Of a DNA stretch of 64,000 bases, positions 1-8,268 are shown piece after piece (the first letter of the stretch is position 1; each line of letters opens with the position of its first letter). The notes beneath the pieces were generated by a model. The model was not told where the DNA came from and made no database searches. It saw only the letters and a list, made by a program, of their open reading frames with translations. A program made the translations under genes and the position numbers. The stretch lies in contig NZ_BMSY01000021.1 in assembly GCF_014649395.1 (NCBI RefSeq), positions 23,844 to 87,843 on the forward strand. The letters are read 5' to 3'. The stretch comes from Streptomyces aureoverticillatus (GTDB taxonomy: Bacteria; Actinomycetota; Actinomycetes; Streptomycetales; Streptomycetaceae).

Positions 1-565
1 CGCAGACGCGCTCGATCACGACGGCTTCGTCCGAGCGCACCGTTCCGTCGTCGACGGCGCGCCGCAGATAGGGGAGCACGCGGTGCTCGGCGTACCACCG
101 GGGCCAGTCGTCGCCGGGGACGTTGCGCATGGGGGCGAGTCCGATGTACGCGTCCTCGGTGCCGCCGGGCGGCGGGGTGCCGAACGCGGGGGCGCCGGCG
201 GCGTGCAGGCCGGCCAGGTCGCGGCCGAACCGCGCGGCCGCCGGGGCGCTCGGACGGCCCGGCGGGACGCGGCCGGTCACCAGCCAGTGCCGGTCCCGCC
301 CGTGCACGACCGGCACGCGCACCGCCCCGGCGTCCCCCAGCCAGCGCAGCCCGGCCGCCTCGGCCCGCGCCGCCCCCGCGGCCTCGGCCCTCTTCACGAC
401 GACCGCCCGCCCGCTGTCGAGAACGACTTCGGCGACGGCCCCGGACAACGGCCGCACCTCCACCGCCGCGCGCCCGGTGATACGGGCGGCGACGGCCCCC
501 GGCCTCTCGTCCGGGCCGGACCCAGCGGGGGCGGTACCGCTGTCGGAGTCCTCTTTGGCGGTCAC
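1..565 (-). CDS. Fructosamine kinase family protein (3' end off the window)
   Basis: Minus-strand gene running off the left edge; 188 N-terminal residues are visible. Seen: the stretch WPRWYAEHRVLPYLR and, before it, GGTEDAYIGLAPMRN, which are typical of the fructosamine kinase/ketosamine-3-kinase family (a protein-kinase-like fold related to aminoglycoside phosphotransferases). Known members phosphorylate fructose-lysine adducts and start protein deglycation. The N-lobe lysine is probably in VVVKRAEA, residues 47-54. Start chosen at GTG 565 because a GAGAGGA ribosome site lies 10 nt upstream. The gene is divergent from the glycosyltransferase at 761. Substrate is not shown by sequence, and the catalytic C-lobe is outside the window. 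Confidence 0.82.
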   Translation of the reverse strand, partial: MTAKEDSDSGTAPAGSGPDERPGAVAARITGRAAVEVRPLSGAVAEVVLDSGRAVVVKRAEAAGAARAEAAGLRWLGDAGAVRVPVVHGRDRHWLVTGRVPPGRPSAPAAARFGRDLAGLHAAGAPAFGTPPPGGTEDAYIGLAPMRNVPGDDWPRWYAEHRVLPYLRRAVDDGTVRSDEAVVIERVC

Positions 566-760
566 GTTGTCCGAGTCCTCTCTGTGGGGGAGAGCCGGGG
601 CGGGTGCGGTGTCTCCGGGGCCGTGCCGTCGGTGACCACGACGACCGTACAACCGTCGTCCTCGCGCATCTGCCGCATGCGCCGACGGGGCCGGGGCGAG
701 GTTCGGCCGACCTGCGCGTTTTCCGCCCCTCCAGAGCCCGGGCCGACCATACTGCTGTCT

Positions 761-2005
761 GTGCGTGTTGCGATCATGACGGCGGGTTCACGAGGCGACG
801 TGGCTCCGTTCACCGGCCTGGGCGCCGCCCTCGTGGCAGCCGGACACGACGTCACCCTGGTGTCCCACGGGCTGTTCGCGAACCTGACGGAAGGCTCCGG
901 CGTCCGCTTCCACGCCCTGCCGGTCGACCCGAGGGCGGAGTCGCACTCCGACCGGGGCCGCGGCCTGCACCGCAGCGGCACCGGCATGGGCAAGCTGCTG
1001 CGTGTGATGGCCCTGGCCAAGTCGGTGGCAGGACAGTTGACGCCCGGTCTCGTCGAGGCGGCGAAGCAAAGCGACGTACTCGTGCTGTCCGGCGCGGTCG
1101 CCCCGCTGGGCTGCGCCATCGCCGAGGGCCTCGGGCTGCCGAGCGTCGGCGTCAACCTGCAACCCGTCCATCCCACCCGGGCGTTCGCGCCCCCGATGGC
1201 CGGGACGCGCTCCCTCGGCCCCACCGGAAACCGGCTGGCCGGGCACGCCGTCAACGCGGTCATCGAGCGGATCTTCACCGACGCGGCCCGTGACGTCCGA
1301 GCACGGCTCGGCCTGCCGTCCGGCAGCCTCGCGGCCGCCCGCCGCGCCCGCGAACGCCGAGGGTGGCCGGTCCTGCACGGCTTCAGCCCGCACATCGTGC
1401 CCCGACCGGCCGACTGGCGCCCCGGCCTCGAGGTCGTGGGCTACTGGTGGCCGCACGAGACGGGCCAACTGCCCGCGGAGCTGGAGGACTTCCTGGACGC
1501 CGGACCCGCACCGGTCTTCGTCGGCCTGGGCAGCGCCACCGTCCCGGACGCCCGGCGGCTCAGCGAACAGATCGTGCGCGCCCTGCGCACCGCGGGCCTG
1601 CGCGGAGTGATCCAGCGGGGCTGGGCCGGCCTGACGGCCACCGGCGACGACATCCTCACCGTCGACGAGGTGCCCCACAGCCGCCTGTTCCCCCGCATGG
1701 CCGCCGTGGTCCACCACGCCGGAGCGGGCACCACCGCCGCGGGGCTGCGCGCCGGGGTGCCCACCGTGCCGGTCCCGGTCCAGTTCGACGAGACGTTCTG
1801 GGCGGGCCGCCTCACCGCGCTGGGCACGGCACCGTGCGCGCTGCCCCTGCCCCGGCTCACCGCCGCCCGCCTGGCCGACGCGCTCGTCCGCGCCACGAGC
1901 GACCCGTCGTACCGGGAACGCGCACGTACGCTGGCGGCCCGGCTCGCCGCCGAAGACGCCGTCGGCCCGGTGGACGCGGTGCTCCGGCGGACGCTGGACG
2001 CCTGA
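761..2005 (+). CDS. GT-B glycosyltransferase (UGT / sterol 3-beta-glucosyltransferase-like)
   Basis: 414 aa. The N-terminus VRVAIMTAGSRGDVAPFTGL is the acceptor-domain start typical of GT1 enzymes (MGT/UGT51 type), with FVGLGSA near residue 252 and the nucleotide-sugar binding segment HHAGAGTTAAGLRAGVPTVP near residues 317-337, followed by QFDETFWAGRL. Such enzymes move a sugar from an NDP-sugar to a lipid, sterol or natural-product acceptor in the cytoplasm; the acceptor here is unknown. An open frame continues upstream to 83 but has no family similarity, so GTG 761 is used. No Shine-Dalgarno is visible and CATACT lies 7 nt upstream, so the transcript may be leaderless. Confidence 0.85.
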   Translation: MRVAIMTAGSRGDVAPFTGLGAALVAAGHDVTLVSHGLFANLTEGSGVRFHALPVDPRAESHSDRGRGLHRSGTGMGKLLRVMALAKSVAGQLTPGLVEAAKQSDVLVLSGAVAPLGCAIAEGLGLPSVGVNLQPVHPTRAFAPPMAGTRSLGPTGNRLAGHAVNAVIERIFTDAARDVRARLGLPSGSLAAARRARERRGWPVLHGFSPHIVPRPADWRPGLEVVGYWWPHETGQLPAELEDFLDAGPAPVFVGLGSATVPDARRLSEQIVRALRTAGLRGVIQRGWAGLTATGDDILTVDEVPHSRLFPRMAAVVHHAGAGTTAAGLRAGVPTVPVPVQFDETFWAGRLTALGTAPCALPLPRLTAARLADALVRATSDPSYRERARTLAARLAAEDAVGPVDAVLRRTLDA

Positions 2006-2025
2006 ACGGCTGTGGGGGCGACTGA

Positions 2026-2056
2026 AACAACTGCCCTCCTCCGCATGGCAGTTGTT
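2026..2056 (+). terminator. Inverted repeat after the glycosyltransferase gene
   Basis: Perfect 10-bp arms AACAACTGCC (2026-2035) and GGCAGTTGTT (2047-2056) with an 11-nt loop, starting 20 bp after the glycosyltransferase stop. No U-tract follows. It may be a terminator or an operator for the next gene; it makes the ATG at 2045, which lies in the hairpin, an unlikely start. Confidence 0.45.
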
Positions 2057-2068
2057 AGCGTGATCTCC

Positions 2069-3049
2069 ATGCAGTCACGTCCGGACGATCTGCGAGATGA
2101 GGCCCTGCTGCGGGGTTTGGCGCGCTATGGGATCACGCCCACCGCCGTCACGTACGCGCCCGTAGGCTTCGGCGACCACCACTGGAAGGTCACCCGTGGC
2201 GACGGGCACGGCTGGTTCGTCACCGTCTCCGACCTGGACCACAAGGAGTACTGCGGGGTGGGTGCCGAGGCCGCGCTGAAGGGGCTGCGGCGGGCCATGG
2301 ACACGGCGGTGGCGCTGCGTGCCCGCGACGGCCTGCGGTTCGTGGTCGCCCCCGTCCTCGCTGCCGACGGCAGCTCGGTCGTCCCGCTGGACGAGCGGTA
2401 CGCGCTCGCGGTCTTCCCTCATGTCGCGGGCCACGGAGGCGAGTTCGGCCAGAAGCTGAGTGACGCGGAGCGCGACCGCGTCCTCGGTCTGCTCGCTCGG
2501 CTCCACGGTCGTACGCCGCCGGACAGCACCCCGACGACCACGCTGGAACCCGCCGGACTGACCGGCGTGCACGCGGCGTTGAACGACCTCGCCGACGCGT
2601 GGTCGGGCGGGCCCTTCTCCGAACCGGCCCGTCACCTGCTCGCCGAGCACGCCGCGACGGTCCGTGCCCGCCTCACCGACTTCGACGCGCTCGCCGGGCG
2701 CGTACGCCACCGTGGTGCGCCGCCCGTCGTCACCCACGGCGAACCGCACCCCGGCAACCTCATCCAGGGCGACGACGGTTACCTCCTCGTGGACTGGGAC
2801 ACGGTCGGACTCGCCGTCCCCGAGCGGGACTTGGCGCTGCTCGCGGACGACCCGGCGGCCCTCACCCGCTACGCCGAGCTGACCGGCCGGACCCCCGACG
2901 CGGCCGCCCTCGCGCTCTACCGGCTGCGGTGGAACCTGCTGGACGTGGCCGAATTCGTGCGGTGGTTCCGCGCGCCGCACGAAGGGACCGCCGATACGCG
3001 ATCCGCGTGGGGCGGGTTCAAGGAGGCGCTGACACAACTGGCCGGTTGA
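2069..3049 (+). CDS. Aminoglycoside phosphotransferase-family kinase
   Basis: 326 aa, APH/choline-kinase fold. The Brenner-type catalytic motif HGEPHPGNLI is near residues 223-232 (catalytic aspartate replaced by glutamate in HGE), and the metal-binding LVDWDTVGLAVPERDLALL follows near residue 240. Known members phosphorylate aminoglycosides, choline, homoserine or sugars with ATP. The substrate here cannot be told from sequence, and calling it a resistance gene would go too far. ATG 2069 is chosen over ATG 2045 because the latter lies inside the hairpin at 2026-2056. It precedes, on the same strand, the peptide operon at 3203. Confidence 0.8.
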   Translation: MQSRPDDLRDEALLRGLARYGITPTAVTYAPVGFGDHHWKVTRGDGHGWFVTVSDLDHKEYCGVGAEAALKGLRRAMDTAVALRARDGLRFVVAPVLAADGSSVVPLDERYALAVFPHVAGHGGEFGQKLSDAERDRVLGLLARLHGRTPPDSTPTTTLEPAGLTGVHAALNDLADAWSGGPFSEPARHLLAEHAATVRARLTDFDALAGRVRHRGAPPVVTHGEPHPGNLIQGDDGYLLVDWDTVGLAVPERDLALLADDPAALTRYAELTGRTPDAAALALYRLRWNLLDVAEFVRWFRAPHEGTADTRSAWGGFKEALTQLAG

Positions 3050-3118
3050 GCGCCTCCGGCCTCTCTCGTCGCCTTCCGGCCGACCCCGTCCGCACCTCGC
3101 CGCGGCGCGAACTAAACG

Positions 3119-3202
3119 GACAATAATGATGAATTGCCCTAAACTGGTGCGAAGGGTGGGCGTCACCGAACAGGGTGGCGACGTCTACATGAGGAGGCAC
3201 CG
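3119..3202 (+). promoter_or_regulatory. AT-richer leader of the peptide operon with strong ribosome site
   Basis: The stretch after 3110 (ggacaataatgatgaattg and following) is clearly AT-richer than its surroundings and lies just upstream of the peptide gene, ending in GAGGAGG before ATG 3203. This is the likely promoter region of the 3203-6199 operon. No single -10/-35 pair is convincing. Confidence 0.35.
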
Positions 3203-3385
3203 ATGCTTGCTCAGCACACACCGCTTCTCATCGCTCCGACGGACACCACGGTGCTCGGCACGGCCATGGTGGAGCCTGAGGCGGCCCTGAGCGACGCGCC
3301 GACATATGCGCCGGAGGCCTCGGGAGAGCTCCTCCTGGGCCTGCTCATCTCGCCGAAGGAGCCGAAGGAGCCGAAGGGCAAGTGA
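3203..3385 (+). CDS. 60-aa peptide, first gene of a coupled operon (possible RiPP precursor)
   Basis: Small gene with a strong GAGGAGG ribosome site 6 nt upstream of ATG 3203. The 60-residue product has no membrane segment or signal peptide. It has an acidic/proline middle (VEPEAALSDAPTYAPEAS), a hydrophobic block ELLLGLLI and a lysine-rich C-terminus PKEPKEPKGK. Its TGA overlaps the GTG of the next gene by 4 bp, so translation is coupled. The position at the head of an operon with two unrecognised proteins and a serine hydrolase fits a precursor or carrier peptide, but no known RiPP leader or core motif is recognised. It could also be a small regulatory or chaperone-like protein. Function unknown. 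Confidence 0.6.
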   Translation: MLAQHTPLLIAPTDTTVLGTAMVEPEAALSDAPTYAPEASGELLLGLLISPKEPKEPKGK

Positions 3386-4191
3386 GTCCCGATCGGTCGC
3401 AGACGGTATATGCCGCTTCGGCGGCTGACCTGGCTCTTCGTGCCCTTGATGTCTTGCGCGGCGTCGAGGGCACGGCCTTCGTGGCCGAACACGTCGAGTG
3501 CGCGGACGACCCCAAGGCGGCACTGGCCGCCATCCGGTACGTCGGAGCCGACATCTTCGCCCCCCACCTGCTGGCGGACGCGGCCCTCTCCCCGGAGGAC
3601 GCGGCCGCCGTCGCCCAGTCCTTCGCCGTGTTCCCGCCCCCGGTGCGCACGCCCGAGCCCCCGCCGGCGGGCGCCGCCGAGCCCTGGATCGCCGCCTGGC
3701 GGGACTGGGCCACCGCCGCGCTCCTCGCCCGCCTCGCCGGGACGGAGGGGGACGGCCTGCCGGCGCCACAGCCCGTGGGCGCCCCCGTGCTCACGGACCA
3801 CGCCGACGACGCGGCTCCGGGCGCCGACAGCGACGGCCCGGAAACCCGCGCCTCCGCCGTCAGCACCCCTGACACCGGCTGGCAGCACTGGTCCGTCCGC
3901 ATGGGCCAGCTCTCCCCGCTCGCCCTCCCCGCACTCGACGGCCCGGTGCACGCCGCCGCCCGCGCCGCCCCGCTCGCCCTCGCGCGCGGCGCCACCCGCG
4001 CCATGCTGCGCCGCGACTTCCCCACCGCCGCCCGCATCACGCGCTGGCTCGCGCTGCTGCACGCCGAAGGGGTACGCCTGCCGCTCGACCCCCTGCCCCT
4101 GGTCGAACACCTCCGGCTGCACGGCGGCGGCCCGCGCCTCGCGCTCGACGTCGCGATCGCCCGGCGGCTGCTCGGGCCGGAGGCGCCATGA
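3382..4191 (+). CDS. Unrecognised protein, second gene of the peptide operon
   Basis: 269 aa starting at GTG 3382, which overlaps the peptide stop by 4 bp. Alanine/leucine-rich and predicted mostly helical, with a Pro/Ala-rich linker around residues 88-100 (PPPVRTPEPPPAG) and an acidic linker around residues 130-150. Segments such as LALDVAIARRLLG at the C-terminus look amphipathic. No signal peptide, membrane helix or known catalytic motif was found. It is coupled at both ends (ATGA with the next gene), so it probably works stoichiometrically with the peptide and the 310-aa protein. I do not recognise the family. Confidence 0.8.
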   Translation: MSPDRSQTVYAASAADLALRALDVLRGVEGTAFVAEHVECADDPKAALAAIRYVGADIFAPHLLADAALSPEDAAAVAQSFAVFPPPVRTPEPPPAGAAEPWIAAWRDWATAALLARLAGTEGDGLPAPQPVGAPVLTDHADDAAPGADSDGPETRASAVSTPDTGWQHWSVRMGQLSPLALPALDGPVHAAARAAPLALARGATRAMLRRDFPTAARITRWLALLHAEGVRLPLDPLPLVEHLRLHGGGPRLALDVAIARRLLGPEAP

Positions 4192-5120
4192 CGGCCCCCG
4201 TCACACGGACCGCCCACCAGGTGAGCTCCCGGGCCCTGGCCTGGCTGCACGCCCACCGGGAGTACGGCGCGCTGCCCGCGGACACCACCATCGACCTCGG
4301 CGATCCCGACAGCGTCTACAAACCCCTCGGCGAGACCGCGCTCGCCGCCTCCCTCGTCCTGCGCGAATCCGCGGCGGGCAGCGTCGAGCTGCGCCTGGCC
4401 GGCGACCTGATGGACTTCTGCTGGCGACAGTTCGGCGAGGGCGACATGCTCTACGAGCGGCTGCTGCGGTACTCGATGATGACCGACCCGCTCGAGACGT
4501 ACGTGCCCTTCGCCCGCTGCGGATTCCGCCACGACCCCCTGGAGCGGCTGCTCGCCCACACCAGCGCGCTGCGTTCGGTGCGGGCCGTCGAGGCCGTCCC
4601 CAACCGCGGGCTCGCCGTCGCCAACGCGGCCCGCGTCGTGGGCCTCGACCAGGGCGGACGCGGCTACGACTGGCCGACACTGACCCGCGCCACCTGGCTC
4701 GGCGCCACCCCCGAGCCCTGGCTCGTTGACTGGATGACCGGCTACTGCGCCACCCACACGGTCTTCCACCTCACCGACTGGGGCGGCGACCCCACCGGCC
4801 TGCCCGACGACATCGCCGCGTACGTGACCACCTGGTTGCCCGTGTGGATCGACATCTGGGCCGAGATCGAGCAGTGGGACCTGGTCGCCGAGCTGATGAT
4901 CGTCGGATGCTGCCTGAAGGAGCCGTACTGCGCGCCCGCCGACTGGGAGCGCCTGGCCCGGATCCAGCACCCGGACGGCCTCGTCCCCCGCGACGGCGAC
5001 CCCGTCCCCGACGACCCCGACCAGCGGTTCAAGGACCACCAGCACACCGCCGTCGTCGCCACCATCGCCGGCACCCTCGCGGTCTCCCGCACGCTGGGTG
5101 GCGCGGCGGACCCGCGATGA
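4188..5120 (+). CDS. Unrecognised helical protein (possibly DUF6895-like), third gene of the peptide operon
   Basis: 310 aa. Notable conserved-looking stretches are LAWLHAHREYGALP, DFCWRQFGEGDMLYERLL, HTVFHLTDWGGDP and LMIVGCCLKEPYCAP. Aromatic/His/Trp-rich segments of this kind are typical of an alpha/alpha-repeat protein. I suspect the DUF6895 family from memory, but this is unverified and no activity follows from it. The gene overlaps its neighbours by ATGA on both sides (4188-4191 and 5117-5120). Cytoplasmic: no signal peptide or membrane segment. Confidence 0.8.
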   Translation: MTAPVTRTAHQVSSRALAWLHAHREYGALPADTTIDLGDPDSVYKPLGETALAASLVLRESAAGSVELRLAGDLMDFCWRQFGEGDMLYERLLRYSMMTDPLETYVPFARCGFRHDPLERLLAHTSALRSVRAVEAVPNRGLAVANAARVVGLDQGGRGYDWPTLTRATWLGATPEPWLVDWMTGYCATHTVFHLTDWGGDPTGLPDDIAAYVTTWLPVWIDIWAEIEQWDLVAELMIVGCCLKEPYCAPADWERLARIQHPDGLVPRDGDPVPDDPDQRFKDHQHTAVVATIAGTLAVSRTLGGAADPR

Positions 5121-6199
5121 GCGCGGGAGCCCCCGCCTGGGCCGCTGATCTGCTCGCCGCCCTGCGCACCACCGCCCCCGGCGCCAGTGCCGTCGCCCTG
5201 GCGGTGCGGCGCGGACCCGAACGCGTCCTCCTCGCCACCGGCAGCACCACCCAGCGCGGCGGACCGCCGGCCGACCCCGACACGCGCTTCGAGATCGGCT
5301 CCCTGACCAAGACGTTCACCGCCCTGCTCCTGGCCGAGATGGTCGCGCGCGGCGAGGTCGCGTACGACGACCCGATCACCCGCTTCCTGCCGCGCACCGC
5401 CGCCCCGCGCCTCCGCGGCGCCCCCATCACCCTCGTCCACCTGGCCACCCACACCTCGGGCCTGCCCTCGCTGCCGCCGGGCCTCCTGCGCCGGGGCGCG
5501 CCCGCCTGGTTCAGCAATCCCTACGCCGACTTCTCCGCAGCCGACCTGCGCCGCGCCCTCGCCCGCACCCGGCCGCGCGCCGCCCCCGGCACCCGCGTGC
5601 GCTACTCCAACTTCGGCGTCGGCCTGCTCGGCGCCCTGCTCACGCACGCCGCCCACGGCCCCGGCGGCACCTTCGCGCCCCTGCTCGCCGCCCGCGTACT
5701 GGACCCGCTCGGCCTCACCCGCACGAGCTGCGCCACCGACCAGCCGCAGGCCACCGGCTACTGGCACGGCCGGGCGCGGCCCCGCTGGCGGATACCCGCC
5801 ATGCCGGGCGCGGGAGCCGGCCGCTCCAGCGCCCGCGACCTCCTCACGACCCTCGACGCCCTCCTCGACCCGGCCGCCGCGCCCCCCGCCGTCCCCGGCA
5901 CGCTGCGCGCCGCGCTCGCCGACGTCACCAGGCCCCGCGTCGCCCTGCCCCGCACCGGCCGGCGCATCGCCCTCATCTGGAACATCAGGCCCCGGCCGGG
6001 CCGCGACCTCTACCACCACTCCGGGGGCACCCGCGGCTTCACCACCTTCGCGGGCTTCAGCCCGCGGACCGGCGTGGCCCTCACCGCCCTGGCCAACACG
6101 ACTCCCGCCCTGACCGGCACCTTCATCCAGCGGGCGTATCTGGAGCTGTGGTCGCTGGCTCAGGACGCGGTGTCCCGCCGAGGCGGTCAGGTCCCGTGA
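5117..6199 (+). CDS. Serine hydrolase, class C beta-lactamase / penicillin-binding-protein fold
   Basis: 360 aa. All three active-site motifs of the AmpC/PBP4* fold are visible: SLTK near residue 58 (GSLTKTFTALLLAEMV), YSN near residue 158 (RYSNFGVGLLG) and HSGG near residue 300 (YHHSGGTRGF). There is no signal peptide, unlike secreted beta-lactamases, so it should act in the cytoplasm. In an operon that begins with a 60-aa peptide it could be a peptidase, esterase or transacylase acting on a pathway intermediate; this is inference. Start ATG 5117 overlaps the previous stop by 4 bp. Its last 13 bp overlap the 3' end of the convergent aminotransferase gene. Confidence 0.88.
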   Translation: MSAGAPAWAADLLAALRTTAPGASAVALAVRRGPERVLLATGSTTQRGGPPADPDTRFEIGSLTKTFTALLLAEMVARGEVAYDDPITRFLPRTAAPRLRGAPITLVHLATHTSGLPSLPPGLLRRGAPAWFSNPYADFSAADLRRALARTRPRAAPGTRVRYSNFGVGLLGALLTHAAHGPGGTFAPLLAARVLDPLGLTRTSCATDQPQATGYWHGRARPRWRIPAMPGAGAGRSSARDLLTTLDALLDPAAAPPAVPGTLRAALADVTRPRVALPRTGRRIALIWNIRPRPGRDLYHHSGGTRGFTTFAGFSPRTGVALTALANTTPALTGTFIQRAYLELWSLAQDAVSRRGGQVP

Positions 6200-7119
6200 G
6201 GGGGAAGCCGCACCGGAGTGAGCCAGTCGGCCGACGGCGTGTTCTTCCCGGTCACCGCGTCCAGATAGGCGCCCCGCAGCGCGGTCGTGACCGGCCCGGG
6301 CGCGGGCAGCGCCGTCGGGCGGTCGTCGAGGGACTCGACGGGGACCACACCGATCGCGGTGCCGGTGACGAACAACTCGTCGGCCGTGTACGCCTCGGCA
6401 TGGGCGAGCGGACGCTCGTGTACGGGGACGCCGGCCGCACGGGCGAGTTCGAGCACCGTGGCGCGCGTGATCCCGGGAAGGATCCCGTCCTGCACCGGAG
6501 GCGTGTGCAGGGCGCCGGATCGCACGAGGAAGACGTTCGCGGCGGAACTCTCGGAGAGGTGACCGGCGGACGTCAGCATGAGCGCGTCGTCGTAGCCCGC
6601 CCGCAGGGCCGCCAGCTTCGCGAGCGAGGAGTTCAGATACGCGCCGGTCGCCTTCGCCAGGGGCGGGATCGTGTCCTGGTGGTTGCGTCGCCAACTGCTC
6701 GTCATCAGCCGCCAGTTGCGGTCCTGCTGGTCCTCCCACGCCCACGCCGCGAGGGTGACGCGGACGGCGGACAGGTCGAGCGCGACGCCCATGCTGCCGT
6801 AGCCGAGGTAGACCAGGGGGCGCAGATAGCGTGGGCCCCGCCCGCCCGCGGCGATCAACTCGGTGGCCGCGGCGGCCAGTTCCTCCTCGGTGAAGGGGAT
6901 GTCCATCCGGTACACACGGGCGGAGCGGGCGAGCCGCGCGAGGTGGTCACGCAGCCGGAAGACGGCGAGGCCGCCGTCCACCGTCCCGTGTGCGCGGATG
7001 CCCTCGTACACCGCCCAGCCGTAGTGCAGGGACTGCGTCAGGACGTGCACCTGGGCGTCGTCCCACGCGACGAGGCGGCCGTCCATCCAGATGTGTTCGG
7101 CGGGGGAGAGGGCGGTCAT
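6187..7119 (-). CDS. Class IV (branched-chain / D-amino acid type) aminotransferase
   Basis: 310 aa, fold-type IV PLP enzyme. Seen: an IlvE-like N-terminus (IWMDGRLVAWDDAQVHVLTQSLHYGWAVYEGIRAHG), the PLP lysine in PPLAKATGAYLNSSLAK, and ESSAANVFLV followed by TPPVQDGILPGITRATVLEL. Family members transaminate branched-chain or D-amino acids, or act as lyases. As the last gene of the 12346-6187 operon it probably supplies or consumes an amino/keto-acid intermediate. ATG 7119 overlaps the Ldh stop (ATGA). The 3' end overlaps the convergent serine hydrolase gene by 13 bp, so the two operons share no room for a terminator. Confidence 0.9.
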   Translation of the reverse strand: MTALSPAEHIWMDGRLVAWDDAQVHVLTQSLHYGWAVYEGIRAHGTVDGGLAVFRLRDHLARLARSARVYRMDIPFTEEELAAAATELIAAGGRGPRYLRPLVYLGYGSMGVALDLSAVRVTLAAWAWEDQQDRNWRLMTSSWRRNHQDTIPPLAKATGAYLNSSLAKLAALRAGYDDALMLTSAGHLSESSAANVFLVRSGALHTPPVQDGILPGITRATVLELARAAGVPVHERPLAHAEAYTADELFVTGTAIGVVPVESLDDRPTALPAPGPVTTALRGAYLDAVTGKNTPSADWLTPVRLPPHGT

Positions 7120-8213
7120 GGGGTGCTCCTCGGGGTGGGCCGCAGGGGCGGGGCGGGCAGGCCGTGGCGGCGGGCGAGTTCCGACAGGGCCCGCGCCGTG
7201 GCCGCGTCCAGCGCGATGCCGGAGCGGGCGGCCTCGCGCTCGCTCGACCGCTCCGGGTCCCCGGGGCACAGCACCGCGCTCCCGGTGGCCGGCCGGGCGG
7301 CCCGGGTCGTGTCGATCAGGTCGCGCAGCCGCTCGTCGAAGGCGCCGCGGCCGCCGAAGAAGGCGGGGTCCAGGCAGAGCAGGAAGTGCGCCACCCGACG
7401 GCCGCAGCCCGACTCGGACCGCTCCATGTGGTCGAGCTCCCAGTCCAGCGGCGCGTCGGCGAGCACCGCGGTCATCAGCGTCACGACCATGCCGAGCCCC
7501 TGCCCCTTGTGCCCGGGGTCGAGCGGCGACAGCGCGGCCGCCCGGGACGCGTCACAGGTGTCCCGGCCCCGGCTGTCCACCGCCCATCCCGGCTCGATCG
7601 GCGTGCCGCCGCGCTCCCGCTCCCGTACCGTGCCCAGGCACACCTGACTGGTCGCCATGTCGAGGGCGAACTCGTGCTCGTCGGCACCCGCCGCGACGCT
7701 GACCGGGTTGGTCCCGAACAGGGGGTCCCGGCCGTTGAACGGCGCCACCCGCGATGACGCGGACGTCATCGCCCAACCGACCATCCCGGCACGGGACATG
7801 ACGCGACCATGGATCGAAGCGGCGGCGAAGTGATTGGAGTTGCGCACCACGACCGCCGCGATCCCGTACTGGGCGGCGCGCCGCACGGCCTCCCTGGCCC
7901 CCACCGTCCCGGCGACCACGCCCAGCGCCGCGTCGGCGTCCAGCAGCGCCGTCGGACCGCTCTCCCGCACCACCTCGATCTTCGGCGCGGGGTTGGCGAT
8001 CCGCCGCGCCAGATCGTCCAGATATCCGGGCAGCAGCCGTAGGCCGTGCGTGCGGACACCGCGCATCGACGTCTCCACCAGCGCGTCGGCCACGAGCGCG
8101 CAGGCCTCGTCGTCCACTCCGTGCCCGCTGAGGGCGCGCACCGCGATCTCGCGCGCCGCGTAGGCGTCGACGCGGTACGTGCGCGTGTCCGGCGTCGTCT
8201 CCGGTCCTGACAC
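7116..8213 (-). CDS. Ldh-family NAD(P)H-dependent oxidoreductase (malate/L-lactate dehydrogenase, DpkA-like)
   Basis: 365 aa. Family marks: RTHGLRLLPGYL, the catalytic-histidine segment RNSNHFAAAS and GRDPLFGTNPVSVA. Enzymes of this non-Rossmann fold reduce alpha-keto acids or cyclic imines such as piperideine-2-carboxylate. Next to an aminotransferase and a KamA aminomutase, imine or keto-acid reduction of a lysine-derived intermediate is a reasonable guess. GTG 8213 is preceded by GAGAGGGGA at 8-9 nt. The gene lies 55 bp downstream of the diiron oxygenase and overlaps the aminotransferase start by 4 bp. Confidence 0.88.
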   Translation of the reverse strand: MSGPETTPDTRTYRVDAYAAREIAVRALSGHGVDDEACALVADALVETSMRGVRTHGLRLLPGYLDDLARRIANPAPKIEVVRESGPTALLDADAALGVVAGTVGAREAVRRAAQYGIAAVVVRNSNHFAAASIHGRVMSRAGMVGWAMTSASSRVAPFNGRDPLFGTNPVSVAAGADEHEFALDMATSQVCLGTVRERERGGTPIEPGWAVDSRGRDTCDASRAAALSPLDPGHKGQGLGMVVTLMTAVLADAPLDWELDHMERSESGCGRRVAHFLLCLDPAFFGGRGAFDERLRDLIDTTRAARPATGSAVLCPGDPERSSEREAARSGIALDAATARALSELARRHGLPAPPLRPTPRSTP

Positions 8214-8268
8214 AGTCGGGTTCCCCTCTCCGTGGCTCCGTGGCTTCTTGGCGTGATGGGGCCGGGCC

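Noticed and set aside
83..760. Upstream in-frame extension of the glycosyltransferase
   Set aside because: It lies antisense to the fructosamine kinase gene and shows no glycosyltransferase similarity.
3345..5045. 566-aa minus-strand frame
   Set aside because: Antisense shadow of the coupled plus-strand operon; no motifs and no ribosome site.
4742..6745. 667-aa minus-strand frame
   Set aside because: Crosses from antisense of the serine hydrolase into the real aminotransferase region in the wrong frame; Gly/Arg-rich shadow.
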